A stretch of DNA of 62,246 bases from Cellulophaga sp. BC115SP (GCF_009905545.1 NZ_JAAALB010000036.1:1-62246), one strand, 5' to 3'; positions 26,069 through 34,868 are shown, numbered from the stretch's first letter. The notes: a model not told the origin generated them from the sequence alone. Numbers and translations: made by a program.

Positions 26069-26286
26069 AGATACACACCCATTGTCCACGTTGCCAACAA
26101 CCATTTCAGTGCAAAGTTGACGATATAGCACATTGTGATTGTCAACAAGTAACATTGACTTATGAGCAAACCCAACAATTGAGACAGTTGAGTTTAAATA
26201 AGTACGGAGGACAATGTTTGTGCAACACTTGTATAAAGTCTCTAATCAAAACCCATTTTGAAGACCATGATGCAACTCAGTCCTAA
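26062..26286 (+). CDS. Cysteine-rich CWC-family small protein
   Basis: 74 residues. Cys pairs HCPRC, CDC, and CLCNTC are arranged as in the Cys_rich_CWC family and would suit zinc or iron-sulfur binding. The ATG overlaps the stop region of the PP-loop ATPase (7 shared bases), so translation is coupled. Function is unknown; repeated co-occurrence with the ATPase would point to a cofactor-related role. Confidence 0.8.
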   Translation: MLKIHTHCPRCQQPFQCKVDDIAHCDCQQVTLTYEQTQQLRQLSLNKYGGQCLCNTCIKSLIKTHFEDHDATQS

Positions 26287-26785
26287 AACTTTCTGCGACA
26301 CTTTTTCAAGTGTAAATACCTCTATGCCAATTTTGACTGGTATGGAATTTATGCGTCGTCCTGCAAGACTCAGCGATGCGTTACTGCATGAATATGAGTG
26401 TGTGAGTCGAATGGCTCATGTGCGAAAATGGGATTTCGATTTGTATCATTTCCGAGAGTTTATTCAAGACCCTCAACATGCTGTAGTCATTACCAACGTT
26501 CAACAAACTATACAGTGGGTAAATCATGGTTTTGCTAATATGACGGGCTATCAGATACAAGAAGCTTTGGGAAAAAAGCCTAGTTTTTTACAAGGAAAAG
26601 AAACCGACCCACTTACACGATCAGCGATTAAGGCTTGTTTGTTGGAAGAGAAAAAGTTTGAAGGAAAACTGATCAACTACCGCAAAGACGGCGAACCTTA
26701 TTGGTGCGATGTTCGTATAGAACCTATTTTTAACGAGCAACAAAAACTGGTTAATTTCATTGCCTTCGAGGAAGAAATTGTTTGA
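26267..26785 (+). CDS. PAS/LOV-like single-domain protein without the photoactive cysteine
   Basis: 172 residues from ATG 26267, which overlaps the end of the CWC gene by 20 bases; a TTG three codons earlier is possible. Residues about 62-170 match a LOV-type PAS fold closely: WVNHGFANMTGYQ, then GKKPSFLQG where LOV photoreceptors have GxNCRFLQG, and LINYRKDGEPYWCDVRIEPI. The adduct-forming Cys is replaced by Pro105. No output domain follows. It could be a redox or flavin sensor, or a protein that lost photochemistry. The overlap places it in the cobalamin-riboswitch transcript. Confidence 0.82.
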   Translation: MMQLSPKTFCDTFSSVNTSMPILTGMEFMRRPARLSDALLHEYECVSRMAHVRKWDFDLYHFREFIQDPQHAVVITNVQQTIQWVNHGFANMTGYQIQEALGKKPSFLQGKETDPLTRSAIKACLLEEKKFEGKLINYRKDGEPYWCDVRIEPIFNEQQKLVNFIAFEEEIV

Positions 26786-26800
26786 AATAAAGATATGTGA

Positions 26801-26826
26801 TAGAGACGCCAAACTTAGCGTCTCTA
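26801..26826. terminator. Bidirectional hairpin terminator (AGACGC type)
   Basis: TAGAGACGC / GCGTCTCTA stem with an 8-base loop, followed by TTTTTT. It lies between the convergent PAS gene and the small membrane protein gene. The AGACGC/GCGTCT arms relate it to the palindromes at 6564 and 13192. Confidence 0.7.
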
Positions 26827-26830
26827 TTTT

Positions 26831-27223
26831 TTATATCGTAGCTACCTTTATGACTAAATGTCCTTTTTTGACACCATAAGGCTTGTAAGATATTCTTAAA
26901 AAGCCTCTTCCATAGTAATCAATACTATAATCTAGGGCGGTTTTTCCCTTCTTCAAGTTGAATCTATTTACAATATAATTTGGATTATCATAATCACGAA
27001 TCTCGATATAGGCTGGCGCATCTAGCTCACCTTCTATTTTTAGGGGTAAACTCACGAAGTCATGGAAAGTAGCAGAGGTGTCAACGTAAAATTGAGGTTT
27101 TTGAACGTCTTTGACCGTGATAGCCAAGTAATTGGGCTTTTTGAATAGGAGCATCCAAATACCAAAGAAAAGAGCAGTATTAAGCACAATAGGCGCGATG
27201 TTACGTTTGATTTTTTGTAGCAT
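26831..27223 (-). CDS. Small membrane-anchored protein of unknown function
   Basis: 130 residues from the ATG at 27223, which gives a short basic head (MLQKIKRN) and one transmembrane helix (about 9-27). The rest is a beta-rich extracytoplasmic domain (EGELDAPAYIEIRDYDNPN) that ends in KKGHLVIKVATI. No family recognised. A longer frame with an extra hydrophobic N-terminus exists but the head would not fit a signal anchor as well. Single gene. Confidence 0.65.
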   Translation of the reverse strand: MLQKIKRNIAPIVLNTALFFGIWMLLFKKPNYLAITVKDVQKPQFYVDTSATFHDFVSLPLKIEGELDAPAYIEIRDYDNPNYIVNRFNLKKGKTALDYSIDYYGRGFLRISYKPYGVKKGHLVIKVATI

Positions 27224-27389
27224 GTAGATTGAAATTAATAGATGAAGACTATTATAAAAGTACATATTTAACTGAGCATTGGCAACGCCTTCTTTTTCAG
27301 TATCTATATGCTTATTTACTTTTCTCTAGTAATAAATCACTAAATTGAGTAGTAATACTTATTTTATTTATGAGTAATTATTACCAATT

Positions 27390-27486
27390 TTGTAACAAGT
27401 TAATAATTCATCTCATGCTATCGAATTGTAAACTTTAACAGAGAAAAGACCGAACGCCCCCCGAAAAACGTTCGGTCTTTTATTTT
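27390..27486 (+). ncRNA. Candidate short RNA ending in a C-rich-loop terminator
   Basis: A strong rightward terminator (27444-27486) lies in a region with no rightward gene upstream; the neighbour at 26831-27223 is on the other strand. A short transcript that starts after the box-like CAATTTTG at 27385-27392 would be about 85-95 nt long. The terminator loop holds six consecutive C. Evidence is limited to the orphan terminator. Confidence 0.3.
27444..27486 (+). terminator. Terminator with C-rich loop
   Basis: AAAAGACCGAACG / CGTTCGGTCTTTT 13-bp perfect stem, 12-base loop CCCCCCGAAAAA, followed by ATTTTT. Confidence 0.8.
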
Positions 27487-27709
27487 TACACCTGTTTCGA
27501 CACCTAAACCTACGAAAATGATAAAAGTTTCTTGTAAAAACTGAAGAATCCTCTAACTTGTAAGTTGATTTATATCGTGTCCATTTGAGGTTTTTGAAGT
27601 CTAACTCAAAGGAATGTTATACAAGCAGAAATGCGTATCTAAAATTTATTTCCTTAATTTCTTCATATACCTTTTTCGTAAATCATTAATCGAAATAACC
27701 CTACCTGCA

Positions 27710-28081
27710 ATGAAAAAAATTATGTTTGCCCTTTGCTTTTGGCTCTTAGGAATCGTGTTTGCCAAAGCTCAGACAATCTATGTAAACGGTCAATCATTGA
27801 ATGCTATTCGAAATGTGAATTATATCACAATCAAAGCCGAAAAAGCTTGGCTTGCAACCAAATTATCTGTTTTTCTTGATTATGGACAAGGAAATTCACC
27901 AAGAGAACAAGAGGTGACAGATGCCAACCGAAAGCCTTTATTTTTTAATAGTAAAGTTGAAATATTCAATTTGATGGATCGCCAAGGATGGGAGTTAGTG
28001 GATACTTACGAAGAGATAAAAGAAGGTAAAACCTTCATTTTGCATATATTTAAACGTAAAATTTTACCACGTGTAAAATAA
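27710..28081 (+). CDS. Small secreted protein of unknown function
   Basis: 123 residues from the ATG at 27710, which begins a Sec signal (MKKIMFALCFWLLGIVFAKAQ). The mature part of about 100 residues carries VEIFNLMDRQGWELVDTYEE, a pattern like that of DUF4177-type small proteins (GWELV). No clear function. A terminator follows at 28132. Confidence 0.7.
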   Translation: MKKIMFALCFWLLGIVFAKAQTIYVNGQSLNAIRNVNYITIKAEKAWLATKLSVFLDYGQGNSPREQEVTDANRKPLFFNSKVEIFNLMDRQGWELVDTYEEIKEGKTFILHIFKRKILPRVK

Positions 28082-28131
28082 GCATATCTACTTAAAAGTC
28101 AGTAGTAGTAGCTACATAAAGAGATTAAAAA

Positions 28132-28165
28132 GCCTCAACTTTTAAAAGGTTGAGGCATTTTTTTT
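28132..28165 (+). terminator. Terminator after the small secreted protein gene
   Basis: GCCTCAAC / GTTGAGGC stem extended by TTTT/AAAA pairs, followed by a long T run. Confidence 0.8.
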
Positions 28166-28172
28166 ATCTTTG
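28165..28172 (+). promoter_or_regulatory. Putative -7 element for the GH63-like gene
   Basis: TATCTTTG matches TAnnTTTG and lies 134 bases before the glucosidase ATG, immediately after the preceding terminator. Confidence 0.35.
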
Positions 28173-28305
28173 AAAAGATTTGCAATGTTTTGTATAACAT
28201 GAGCAAGTTTTTGCAGAAAACCTTGAACTAATCAAATTAATTATACCATAACACCACTAGCTTTTAGCGAGATAGAAGTTAGTTATATCCCGAAATTGAG
28301 AATTT

Positions 28306-30978
28306 ATGAGTAAAGTAGTAGTAAGTGCCGAAAAATTAAGGTTAAAAACTCGTGCCGACAACAAAGGATGGAAAAAATGGGGTCCATATCTATCTGACCG
28401 TCAATGGGGAACAGTACGAGAAGATTATTCTCCTAATCAAGATGCTTGGAATAATGTAACGCACGATATGGCTCGCTCAAAAGCCTATCGTTGGGGCGAA
28501 GAAGGTATCGGTGGTATTTCGGATAACAAATCGTATATCTGTTTTGCACTTGCTTTGTGGAACCATAATGACCACATTTTGAAAGAAAGGTTCTTCGGAC
28601 TAACAGGAAATGAGTCGAACCACGGCGAAGATGTAAAGGAATTATATTACTATCTTGACTCGACGCCTACGCACTCGTACATGAAGATGTTGTACAAATA
28701 TCCCATAGCAGCATTTCCCTATTCAAAACTGGTAGACGAAAGCCGTAAGCGCTCACGCTTAGAGCCAGAATACGAACTTCTTGATACAGGTATTTTTGAT
28801 AACGATGAGTATTTCGATGTATTTATCGAATATGCAAAGTCGGACGAACAAGATATTTTGATAAAAATTACGGCACATAACCGTAGTAATAAGCCTGCTC
28901 CAATTACCTTATTACCAACTATTTGGTTTAGAAACACTTGGTGCTGGGGATACGAAAACTTCAAGTACAAGCCAATGTTGACTGGTGTGTCAAACAAAGT
29001 AATTGAAGTAGACAACAAAAGCGTAGGACACTATAAATTGTATTGTGAAAAGGCGGATGAATTATTATTCTGTGATAACGAAACCAACTTCCAACGCTTG
29101 CATGGTGTAGCTAATAATGTGCCATATACCAAAGATGGTATCAATGAGTACATTGTTAATAAAAACAAAGCGGCTGTCAATCCAAACAATATCGGTACTA
29201 AAGCCTCAGGACGTTACACCAGAGTGGTAAAAGCGGGTGAAAGTGTAACGATTCGTTTGCGTTTGTCCGACCATTCTATTATTGAGCCATTCGGTGGTTT
29301 TGAAGACATTATGGACAAGCGTATTCGTGAGGCAAATCAGTTTTACGATGAATTGCAAAGTAGTGTACAAGACCAAGAGTTACGTTCAATTCAGCGTCAG
29401 GCTTATGCAGGGATGCTTTGGACAAAACAATGGTATTATTACAATGTCAACGAGTGGATTAAAGGCGACCCTACAATGCCGAAGCCTTCGGACAATCGGA
29501 AGTTTGGTCGAAATTCAGGCTGGCGACACATGTATGCCGCCAACATCCTTTCGATGCCCGACAAATGGGAATATCCTTGGTTTGCGGCATGGGATTTGGC
29601 CTTCCATACCATTCCATTGGCACGACTCGATCCTGACTTTGCAAAACGCCAGTTAGCCGTAGTATTGCGTGAATATTATATGCATCCGAATGGACAAATT
29701 CCTGCTTATGAATGGTCATTTTCGGATGTAAATCCTCCTGTACATGCTTGGGCGACATGGCGTGTGTATGAGATAGATAAAGAAATGAATGGCGTAGGGG
29801 ATGTCAAATTCCTAGAGCGTGTTTTCCATAAATTATTGCTCAATTTTACGTGGTGGGTAAACCTCAAAGACGAAGGTGGTAACAACATCTTTGGAGGCGG
29901 CTTCCTTGGAATGGATAACATCGGAGTATTTGACCGCTCGGCAACTTTACCAACAGGCGGACGTCTTGAACAGGCTGATGGTACAGGCTGGATGGCCATG
30001 TATAGCTTGAACATGCTTCGCATTGCCTGTGAAATTGCAGTTGAGCGCCCAGTATATCAGGATATGGCTTCTAAGTTTTTTGAACACTTCTTACATATTG
30101 CTGGTGCAATGCAAATGTTGGGTGGCTCAGAAATTAGCCTTTGGGATGAAGAAGATCAGTTCTATTATGATATGCTTCACATGCCAAATTCGCAAAGTAT
30201 GTTGCTCAAAATCCGTTCGATGGTAGGATTAATTCCACTTTTTGCTGTAGAAATTCTTACACCAGAAATGTTGGAAAAACTTCCAGACTTCAAACGTCGC
30301 GTGGATTGGGTTTTGGCTAACCGACCAGATTTGGCAGGTTTGATTTCACGTTGGTACGAGCCAGGAAAAGGAGAAAACCGTTTGTTGGCAATCTTGCGTG
30401 GTCACCGTATGAAGATGATTATGAAAAAGATGTTTGACGAAAATGAGTTCTTGTCAGAACATGGCGTTCGTTCATTGTCAAAATATCACCTCGAAAATCC
30501 ATACCAGTTCCGTGTACACAACGAGGTATTCAGAGTAGATTATACCCCAGCCGAATCTACGGGAAGTATGTTTGGGGGTAACTCGAACTGGCGCGGACCT
30601 ATCTGGATGCCAATGAACTTCTTGTTGATTGACTCCTTGTTGAAATTCCAGTCGTATTATGGTAATGAATACGAAGTAGAATATCCTACCAATTCGGGTA
30701 ATATGGTGAGCATCAAACAAGCCGCTTTGAGCTTGGCAGAACGTTTAATCAAAATCTTTAGAACAGATGAAAACGGTAAACGTCCGATGTATGCCAATTA
30801 CGAAAAAATGCAAACCGACCCACATTTCAAGGATTTGGTGTTATTCTACGAATATTTCCATGGGGATGATGGCAAAGGGCTAGGAGCTGCTCACCAAACA
30901 GGTTGGACAGGTCTAGTAGCAGAATTGATTTTGATGGTAAATGAGGCGAATAAGGCAGAGATAAAAGAAATCTTATAA
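28306..30978 (+). CDS. GH63-type glucosidase (MGH1-like, cytosolic)
   Basis: 890 residues without a signal peptide. The N-terminus (KKWGPYLSDRQWGTVREDYS and AYRWGEEGIGGISDN) is the hallmark of a large bacterial glucosidase group in family GH63. The (alpha/alpha)6 catalytic domain contains FAAWDLAFHTIPLARLDP, with the likely general acid Asp, and SLWDEEDQFYYD. C-terminal TESTGSMFGGNSNWRGPIWMP-like patterns are also present. GH63 enzymes hydrolyse alpha-glucosides or mannosylglycerate-like compounds. Cytoplasmic location means it acts on imported oligosaccharides or storage compounds. Single gene. Confidence 0.9.
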   Translation: MSKVVVSAEKLRLKTRADNKGWKKWGPYLSDRQWGTVREDYSPNQDAWNNVTHDMARSKAYRWGEEGIGGISDNKSYICFALALWNHNDHILKERFFGLTGNESNHGEDVKELYYYLDSTPTHSYMKMLYKYPIAAFPYSKLVDESRKRSRLEPEYELLDTGIFDNDEYFDVFIEYAKSDEQDILIKITAHNRSNKPAPITLLPTIWFRNTWCWGYENFKYKPMLTGVSNKVIEVDNKSVGHYKLYCEKADELLFCDNETNFQRLHGVANNVPYTKDGINEYIVNKNKAAVNPNNIGTKASGRYTRVVKAGESVTIRLRLSDHSIIEPFGGFEDIMDKRIREANQFYDELQSSVQDQELRSIQRQAYAGMLWTKQWYYYNVNEWIKGDPTMPKPSDNRKFGRNSGWRHMYAANILSMPDKWEYPWFAAWDLAFHTIPLARLDPDFAKRQLAVVLREYYMHPNGQIPAYEWSFSDVNPPVHAWATWRVYEIDKEMNGVGDVKFLERVFHKLLLNFTWWVNLKDEGGNNIFGGGFLGMDNIGVFDRSATLPTGGRLEQADGTGWMAMYSLNMLRIACEIAVERPVYQDMASKFFEHFLHIAGAMQMLGGSEISLWDEEDQFYYDMLHMPNSQSMLLKIRSMVGLIPLFAVEILTPEMLEKLPDFKRRVDWVLANRPDLAGLISRWYEPGKGENRLLAILRGHRMKMIMKKMFDENEFLSEHGVRSLSKYHLENPYQFRVHNEVFRVDYTPAESTGSMFGGNSNWRGPIWMPMNFLLIDSLLKFQSYYGNEYEVEYPTNSGNMVSIKQAALSLAERLIKIFRTDENGKRPMYANYEKMQTDPHFKDLVLFYEYFHGDDGKGLGAAHQTGWTGLVAELILMVNEANKAEIKEIL

Positions 30979-31118
30979 ATGCTGAATTCTGAGGTGTGAA
31001 TTAGGGCTGTACGTTCAGATATCGGATGTTGGATTTCGGAAGTGTAAGCTTCTATACTTTGTAAAAATCAAGATATTTTACTTTTTACCGAAATCAGAAA
31101 GCCCAATAATTCAATCTT
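30979..31118 (-). repeat. Dispersed ~100-bp imperfect palindrome, copy A
   Basis: The reverse complement of 31015-31106 aligns almost end to end with 32808-32907: both read TTGGG, TTTCTGATTTCGG, AGTAAAATATCT, TTACACTT, CGAAATCC and ACATCCGATAT in the same order. Left flank (AATGCTGAATT) also recurs beside copy B. The element lies between the glucosidase stop and a terminator. Confidence 0.75.
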
Positions 31119-31130
31119 ATTCCTCCAAAA

Positions 31131-31185
31131 CAGTATCAACAAAAAAGCCTTAAGCAGTCTGCTTAAGGCTTTTTTATTGATACTG
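31131..31185. terminator. Bidirectional terminator with very long stem
   Basis: CAGTATCAA + AAAAAAGCCTTAAGCAG pairs with CTGCTTAAGGCTTTTTT + TTGATACTG, over 25 bp with a loop of about two bases. It separates the convergent glucosidase and MFS genes. The outer TATCAA/TTGATA arms recur in the hairpins at 6608 and 13236. Confidence 0.85.
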
Positions 31186-31241
31186 GCATTCGGAAACTTT
31201 AAGCATTTTAAAGAATCTAAAAGCAACTCATCAAAATATTC

Positions 31242-32468
31242 TTAGTGTGCTTTTGCTCCTGATGGAGTTTGTTTGCGCATAATGAAATACAATACGGCAA
31301 AAGCGATAATCAAGATGAATGGGAATACTGCCATATTATCCAAAGTTGCTTGTCCAGCAGCTAAGTCAAGCTCTTGACCTGTCAGACCATTGGCAGCAGC
31401 AGCAGCTTTTTCGTCATCCAACCATTTACCAATGATTGGTTGGAAAATTGAGGTAGAGAACATCCCCATACCACCAATAATTGACATACCAAAAGCACCA
31501 GTACGAGGTAGATATTCAGCTACAAAACCAATCATAGTTGGCCAGAAATAGCATACACCAATCGCGAAAATTACTGCCGAAACATATACCATTGCACCTT
31601 CAGCTTGGCTCATCAAAACCACACCGATTGTTGCAAAAATAGCCGAACCTAGCAATACACCCGTTGGGTTTAGATTATGTACAATTGGACCAGCAAAATA
31701 ACGACCTACTGCCATCAAACCAGTTACCAAAGCCAAAATCAACATTGGACTTGCTCCTGCATGACCCAATACTGGACCAATCCATTGCTCAGGACCAAAT
31801 TCAGAAATAGCAGTCAATGCCATACATGCCAACATAAATAAGTACAATGGCGAAAGCATCGCTTTGAAGTTTTGACCTGTTGAAGCAGCACCTTCATCTT
31901 GACTTTCAGGAAACGCTTGTCCCAAAATCAATGCTGCATAAGCTACCGCAGGAATCAAAATGATACCAATTTGCAACTGCCAGCCCATACCAGCCGAAGT
32001 CATAAATTCAGAAATTAAACTCGCAATAACGATACCTCCAGGGAACCACATGTGGAAACGGTTCAACATTTTGGTTTTTTGATTGCCTTCGTACATATCA
32101 GAAATCATTGGGTTACAAGCCGCTTCTACGGTACCATTGCCAAATCCAACGAAGAAAGTCGAAATCAATAAAGTCCAGAAACCACTTGCGAAAATGGTCA
32201 TTACTAAACCTAATACGTGTGTAATAAATGCTACCCACATGATTTTTTTAGGACCTAATACATTGTAAAGAGGACCTCCAATAATCATTGCGATAGGGAA
32301 GCCTAAAAATGCCATCTGGTTGACGTATCCGAGGTGCTCTGCATCAAGGTTAAAGGCTGTACCTAACTGCGTGAGGACACCTGCACGAATACCGAAAGCC
32401 ATTGAAGTAGTGATTAGTGCAAAGCAACTCGCCAAAAACAATCGATTATTATTAACTGTTTGGGACAT
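31242..32468 (-). CDS. MFS transporter (sugar-type)
   Basis: 408 residues, about twelve transmembrane helices. The N-terminal half has MAFGIRAGVLTQLG and the loop GPLYNVLGPKKIMW characteristic of MFS; the helix 4-5 region is GFGNGTVEAACNPMISDMY. It is the sort of MFS carrier often encoded with Gfo/Idh dehydrogenases in Bacteroidota, for sugars or sugar acids. It is transcribed away from the Gfo/Idh cluster and is flanked by inverted copies of a dispersed repeat. Substrate unknown. Confidence 0.88.
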   Translation of the reverse strand: MSQTVNNNRLFLASCFALITTSMAFGIRAGVLTQLGTAFNLDAEHLGYVNQMAFLGFPIAMIIGGPLYNVLGPKKIMWVAFITHVLGLVMTIFASGFWTLLISTFFVGFGNGTVEAACNPMISDMYEGNQKTKMLNRFHMWFPGGIVIASLISEFMTSAGMGWQLQIGIILIPAVAYAALILGQAFPESQDEGAASTGQNFKAMLSPLYLFMLACMALTAISEFGPEQWIGPVLGHAGASPMLILALVTGLMAVGRYFAGPIVHNLNPTGVLLGSAIFATIGVVLMSQAEGAMVYVSAVIFAIGVCYFWPTMIGFVAEYLPRTGAFGMSIIGGMGMFSTSIFQPIIGKWLDDEKAAAAANGLTGQELDLAAGQATLDNMAVFPFILIIAFAVLYFIMRKQTPSGAKAH

Positions 32469-32784
32469 AATTGATTAAAGGGTTTAAGATTAATAAAAGG
32501 GACAGTGTTCTTATTTTATTATAATTCGTACTAAAAAAAATCCATGCCAAAAAAACAAAAAGATTTCCGTATTTACTAAATGCCTTTGTAATAATTTTAA
32601 TTAAAATTTGCAATCAAACGGTATAGAGCGGGCTAAATGTAGTATTTTCAGGTGTTTTTTTAGATTACTTTTTCAAATAGTACATTTTAGGATGATTCCT
32701 CAAATCATTTCATGATTACGCTTCAGGCAATAAACCATACTTATCAGGAGTGCCGAATTATGAATGCTGAATTAGGAGTGTACG

Positions 32785-32910
32785 AAAGATTTCCAATAAT
32801 TGCGGATTTGGGATTTCTGATTTCGGAAATAAAGTAAAATATCTCTATTTTTTATAAAACATAGAAGATTACACTTTCGAAATCCCACATTCCACATCCG
32901 ATATCCGAAA
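32785..32910 (+). repeat. Dispersed ~100-bp imperfect palindrome, copy B
   Basis: Holds GGATTTGGGATTTCTGATTTCGG on the left (positions about 32803-32826) and CGAAATCCCACATTCCACATCCGATAT on the right, which are approximate inverted copies of each other. It is the most complete of three copies and is inverted relative to copy A, with the MFS gene between them. Confidence 0.75.
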
Positions 32911-33190
32911 TAGACATTTTTAGAATCCTTCGTACAGTTCTGATGATGAATTGTATATGTATTTTTTAATTGTCAATAACTTACAATTAAAAGTTGTTAT
33001 TTTTTGCATGAACGCTTATTGGAAGCAAAAATTTATATTCTTGTATTAGGAAATACAATTCCAACATTTAGCACATGGCATAAAGCATATAGCTCTCAGT
33101 CAATAAAATTATATTACTTTTGTGCAATATTGTATCAAAAAGATACAGAAAGAGAGAATAGTCTTATTTTTCAAATATCAATATTAGCTT

Positions 33191-33290
33191 TAGGCAAAAG
33201 ACCGTAGGCATTAGGCAAAAAATGTATACCTGATTTTATTAGAATACTTTTATACTTTTGGCTTAGTGCACATAGCCTAACGCCTATTGC
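33191..33290. repeat. Intergenic inverted-repeat unit (TAGGCATTAGGC type), copy 2
   Basis: TAGGCATTAGGC at 33205-33216 and its near-complement GCCTAACGCCTA at 33275-33286 enclose about 58 bases. The left arm is identical to that of copy 1 at 25307. Confidence 0.55.
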
Positions 33291-33501
33291 AAGTAAAATT
33301 GAAGTAGTTGTGGATATGAAATACTGATAAACTTTACATTCATCATTCACAACTCATAATTCATCATTAATTAATGATCCATTATTCTAATTATATATAT
33401 CAATTATTATTTCAACCTAAAACTGTTGAGCCTTTAGAACAAGCTGACCTTGATTAGTCAGCCGAGCCGTTCAGAAGCTCGATATTTAATTAACGAAAAA
33501 A

Positions 33502-34707
33502 ATGGCTAGAAAAATCAGAATGGGCATGATTGGAGGAAGTTTGGATGCCTTCATCGGAGCAGTTCACCGCAGAGGAGCCGCCTTAGATGGCGAAATCGAA
33601 CTTGTTTGCGGAGCGTTTAGTTCAAATCCTGAAAAATCTAAAGCTACTGGCGAGGCGCTTTATTTACCTGCCAACCGAGTATATGACTCGTATGAGGAAA
33701 TGATTCTGAAAGAAAAAGAACTTCCTGAAGGCGAGCGTATGGATTTCGTTTCGATCGTTACGCCAAACCATGTACATTTTCCTGCGGCAAAATTTGCTAT
33801 CGAAAACGGTTTCCACGTAGTGATGGACAAACCACTCACTTTGACGATGGAAGAGGCTAAAGAATTGACCGAAATCGTTAAAAACTCTGGCTTGTTATTC
33901 GCCCTTACGCATAACTACACGGCCTATCCAATGGTAAAAGAAGCACGTCAATTGATCAAATCAGGTGCTATTGGACAAATCCGTAAAGTAATTGTTGAAT
34001 ATCCACAAGGATGGTTATCTCAATTGGTGGAGGCATCTGGTCAAAAACAAGCTTCATGGCGTACGGATCCCGCTCGTAGTGGAGCAGCAGGTGGAGTTGG
34101 CGATATTGGTACACATGCTGAAAACTTAGCTGAATATATTACTGGCTTACAAATTACAGAACTTTCGGCGGACCTTACGATTTTTGTGGAAGGTCGTATG
34201 CTCGACGATGATGCCAATATTCTCCTACATTTTGACAATGGTGCCAAAGGTATTTTGCACAATAGCCAAATCTGTAATGGAGAAGAAAATGACCTTAATA
34301 TTCGTGTCTATGGTGAATTTGGAGGTCTGAAGTGGCGCCAAATGGATCCGAATACTTTGATTATGACAAATCAAGAAAATGGTTCGAAAATTATCCGTAC
34401 AGGAGTTGGCAATTTGTCACCTCACGCACAGGCACATACGCGTCAGCCAGCAGGACACCCAGAAGGCTATATCGAAACATTTGCAAGTATTTACCGAAAC
34501 TTTACTTATGCCCTACGTGCCCGTTGGGGTGCCGAAAGCAAATCTGGTACAGGTGGTGGTTTAGGAAAAGGTACTGGAGTGGAAGGTTACGACCCAGATA
34601 TATATGACTTCCCAAGCATCGAAGATGGTTTGCGTGGTATGGCTTTCATCCAAACGGTTGTGAAGTCAGCAAACTCAGCGGAAAGATGGACAAAATTTGA
34701 AATCTAA
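33502..34707 (+). CDS. Gfo/Idh/MocA-family oxidoreductase 1
   Basis: 401 residues. N-terminal Rossmann fold with MGMIGGSLDAFIGAVHRRG and the dinucleotide-binding pattern; catalytic-region motif DKPLTLTMEEAKEL (the EKP-like Lys-Pro) and the helix-strand HNYTAYPMVKEAR; C-terminal DIGTHAENLAEYITG with the conserved His. Members oxidise or reduce sugars, inositols or 3-keto sugars with NAD(P). No signal peptide, so cytosolic. First gene of a rightward cluster with a NodB-fold protein and a second dehydrogenase. Confidence 0.93.
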   Translation: MARKIRMGMIGGSLDAFIGAVHRRGAALDGEIELVCGAFSSNPEKSKATGEALYLPANRVYDSYEEMILKEKELPEGERMDFVSIVTPNHVHFPAAKFAIENGFHVVMDKPLTLTMEEAKELTEIVKNSGLLFALTHNYTAYPMVKEARQLIKSGAIGQIRKVIVEYPQGWLSQLVEASGQKQASWRTDPARSGAAGGVGDIGTHAENLAEYITGLQITELSADLTIFVEGRMLDDDANILLHFDNGAKGILHNSQICNGEENDLNIRVYGEFGGLKWRQMDPNTLIMTNQENGSKIIRTGVGNLSPHAQAHTRQPAGHPEGYIETFASIYRNFTYALRARWGAESKSGTGGGLGKGTGVEGYDPDIYDFPSIEDGLRGMAFIQTVVKSANSAERWTKFEI

Positions 34708-34824
34708 AAAGAAGTATCTCCAAGTCACAGATTTATGCTTGATGGCTTGGAGATATTCTGTAAATTTGGAGGCTATTAAAGAGGCGCAGCCTATAGAAAA
34801 TCGTCTTTTTCTTTCATCCTTCAT

Positions 34825-34832
34825 TACTTTTG
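34825..34832 (+). promoter_or_regulatory. Putative -7 element inside the Gfo/Idh cluster
   Basis: TACTTTTG matches TAnnTTTG, 36 bases before the ATG at 34869. It overlaps the TTG at 34830, which argues against using that TTG as a start. Confidence 0.4.
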
Positions 34833-34868
34833 TACAAAAAGTTTGGAAAAAACTCGCTTGAGATTGTT

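Larger units (their letters stand above)
32469..33501. other. Repeat-rich intergenic region of about 1 kb
   Basis: Contains repeat copy B (32785-32910), a TAGGCATTAGGC inverted-repeat unit (33191-33290) and a stretch ending in ATTCATCATTAATTAATGAT near 33358. A TTG-initiated 67-codon frame at 33004 overlaps the repeat and has no protein-like pattern. No conventional gene. Confidence 0.5.

Noticed and set aside
31242-32468. MFS gene as cargo of a transposon
   Set aside because: Flanking repeats are inverted and homologous, but there is no transposase and no target-site duplication was found; kept only as a question.
33004-33207. 67-codon rightward frame in the repeat-rich gap
   Set aside because: It starts with TTG, overlaps the TAGGC repeat unit, and has no domain-like or signal-like pattern.
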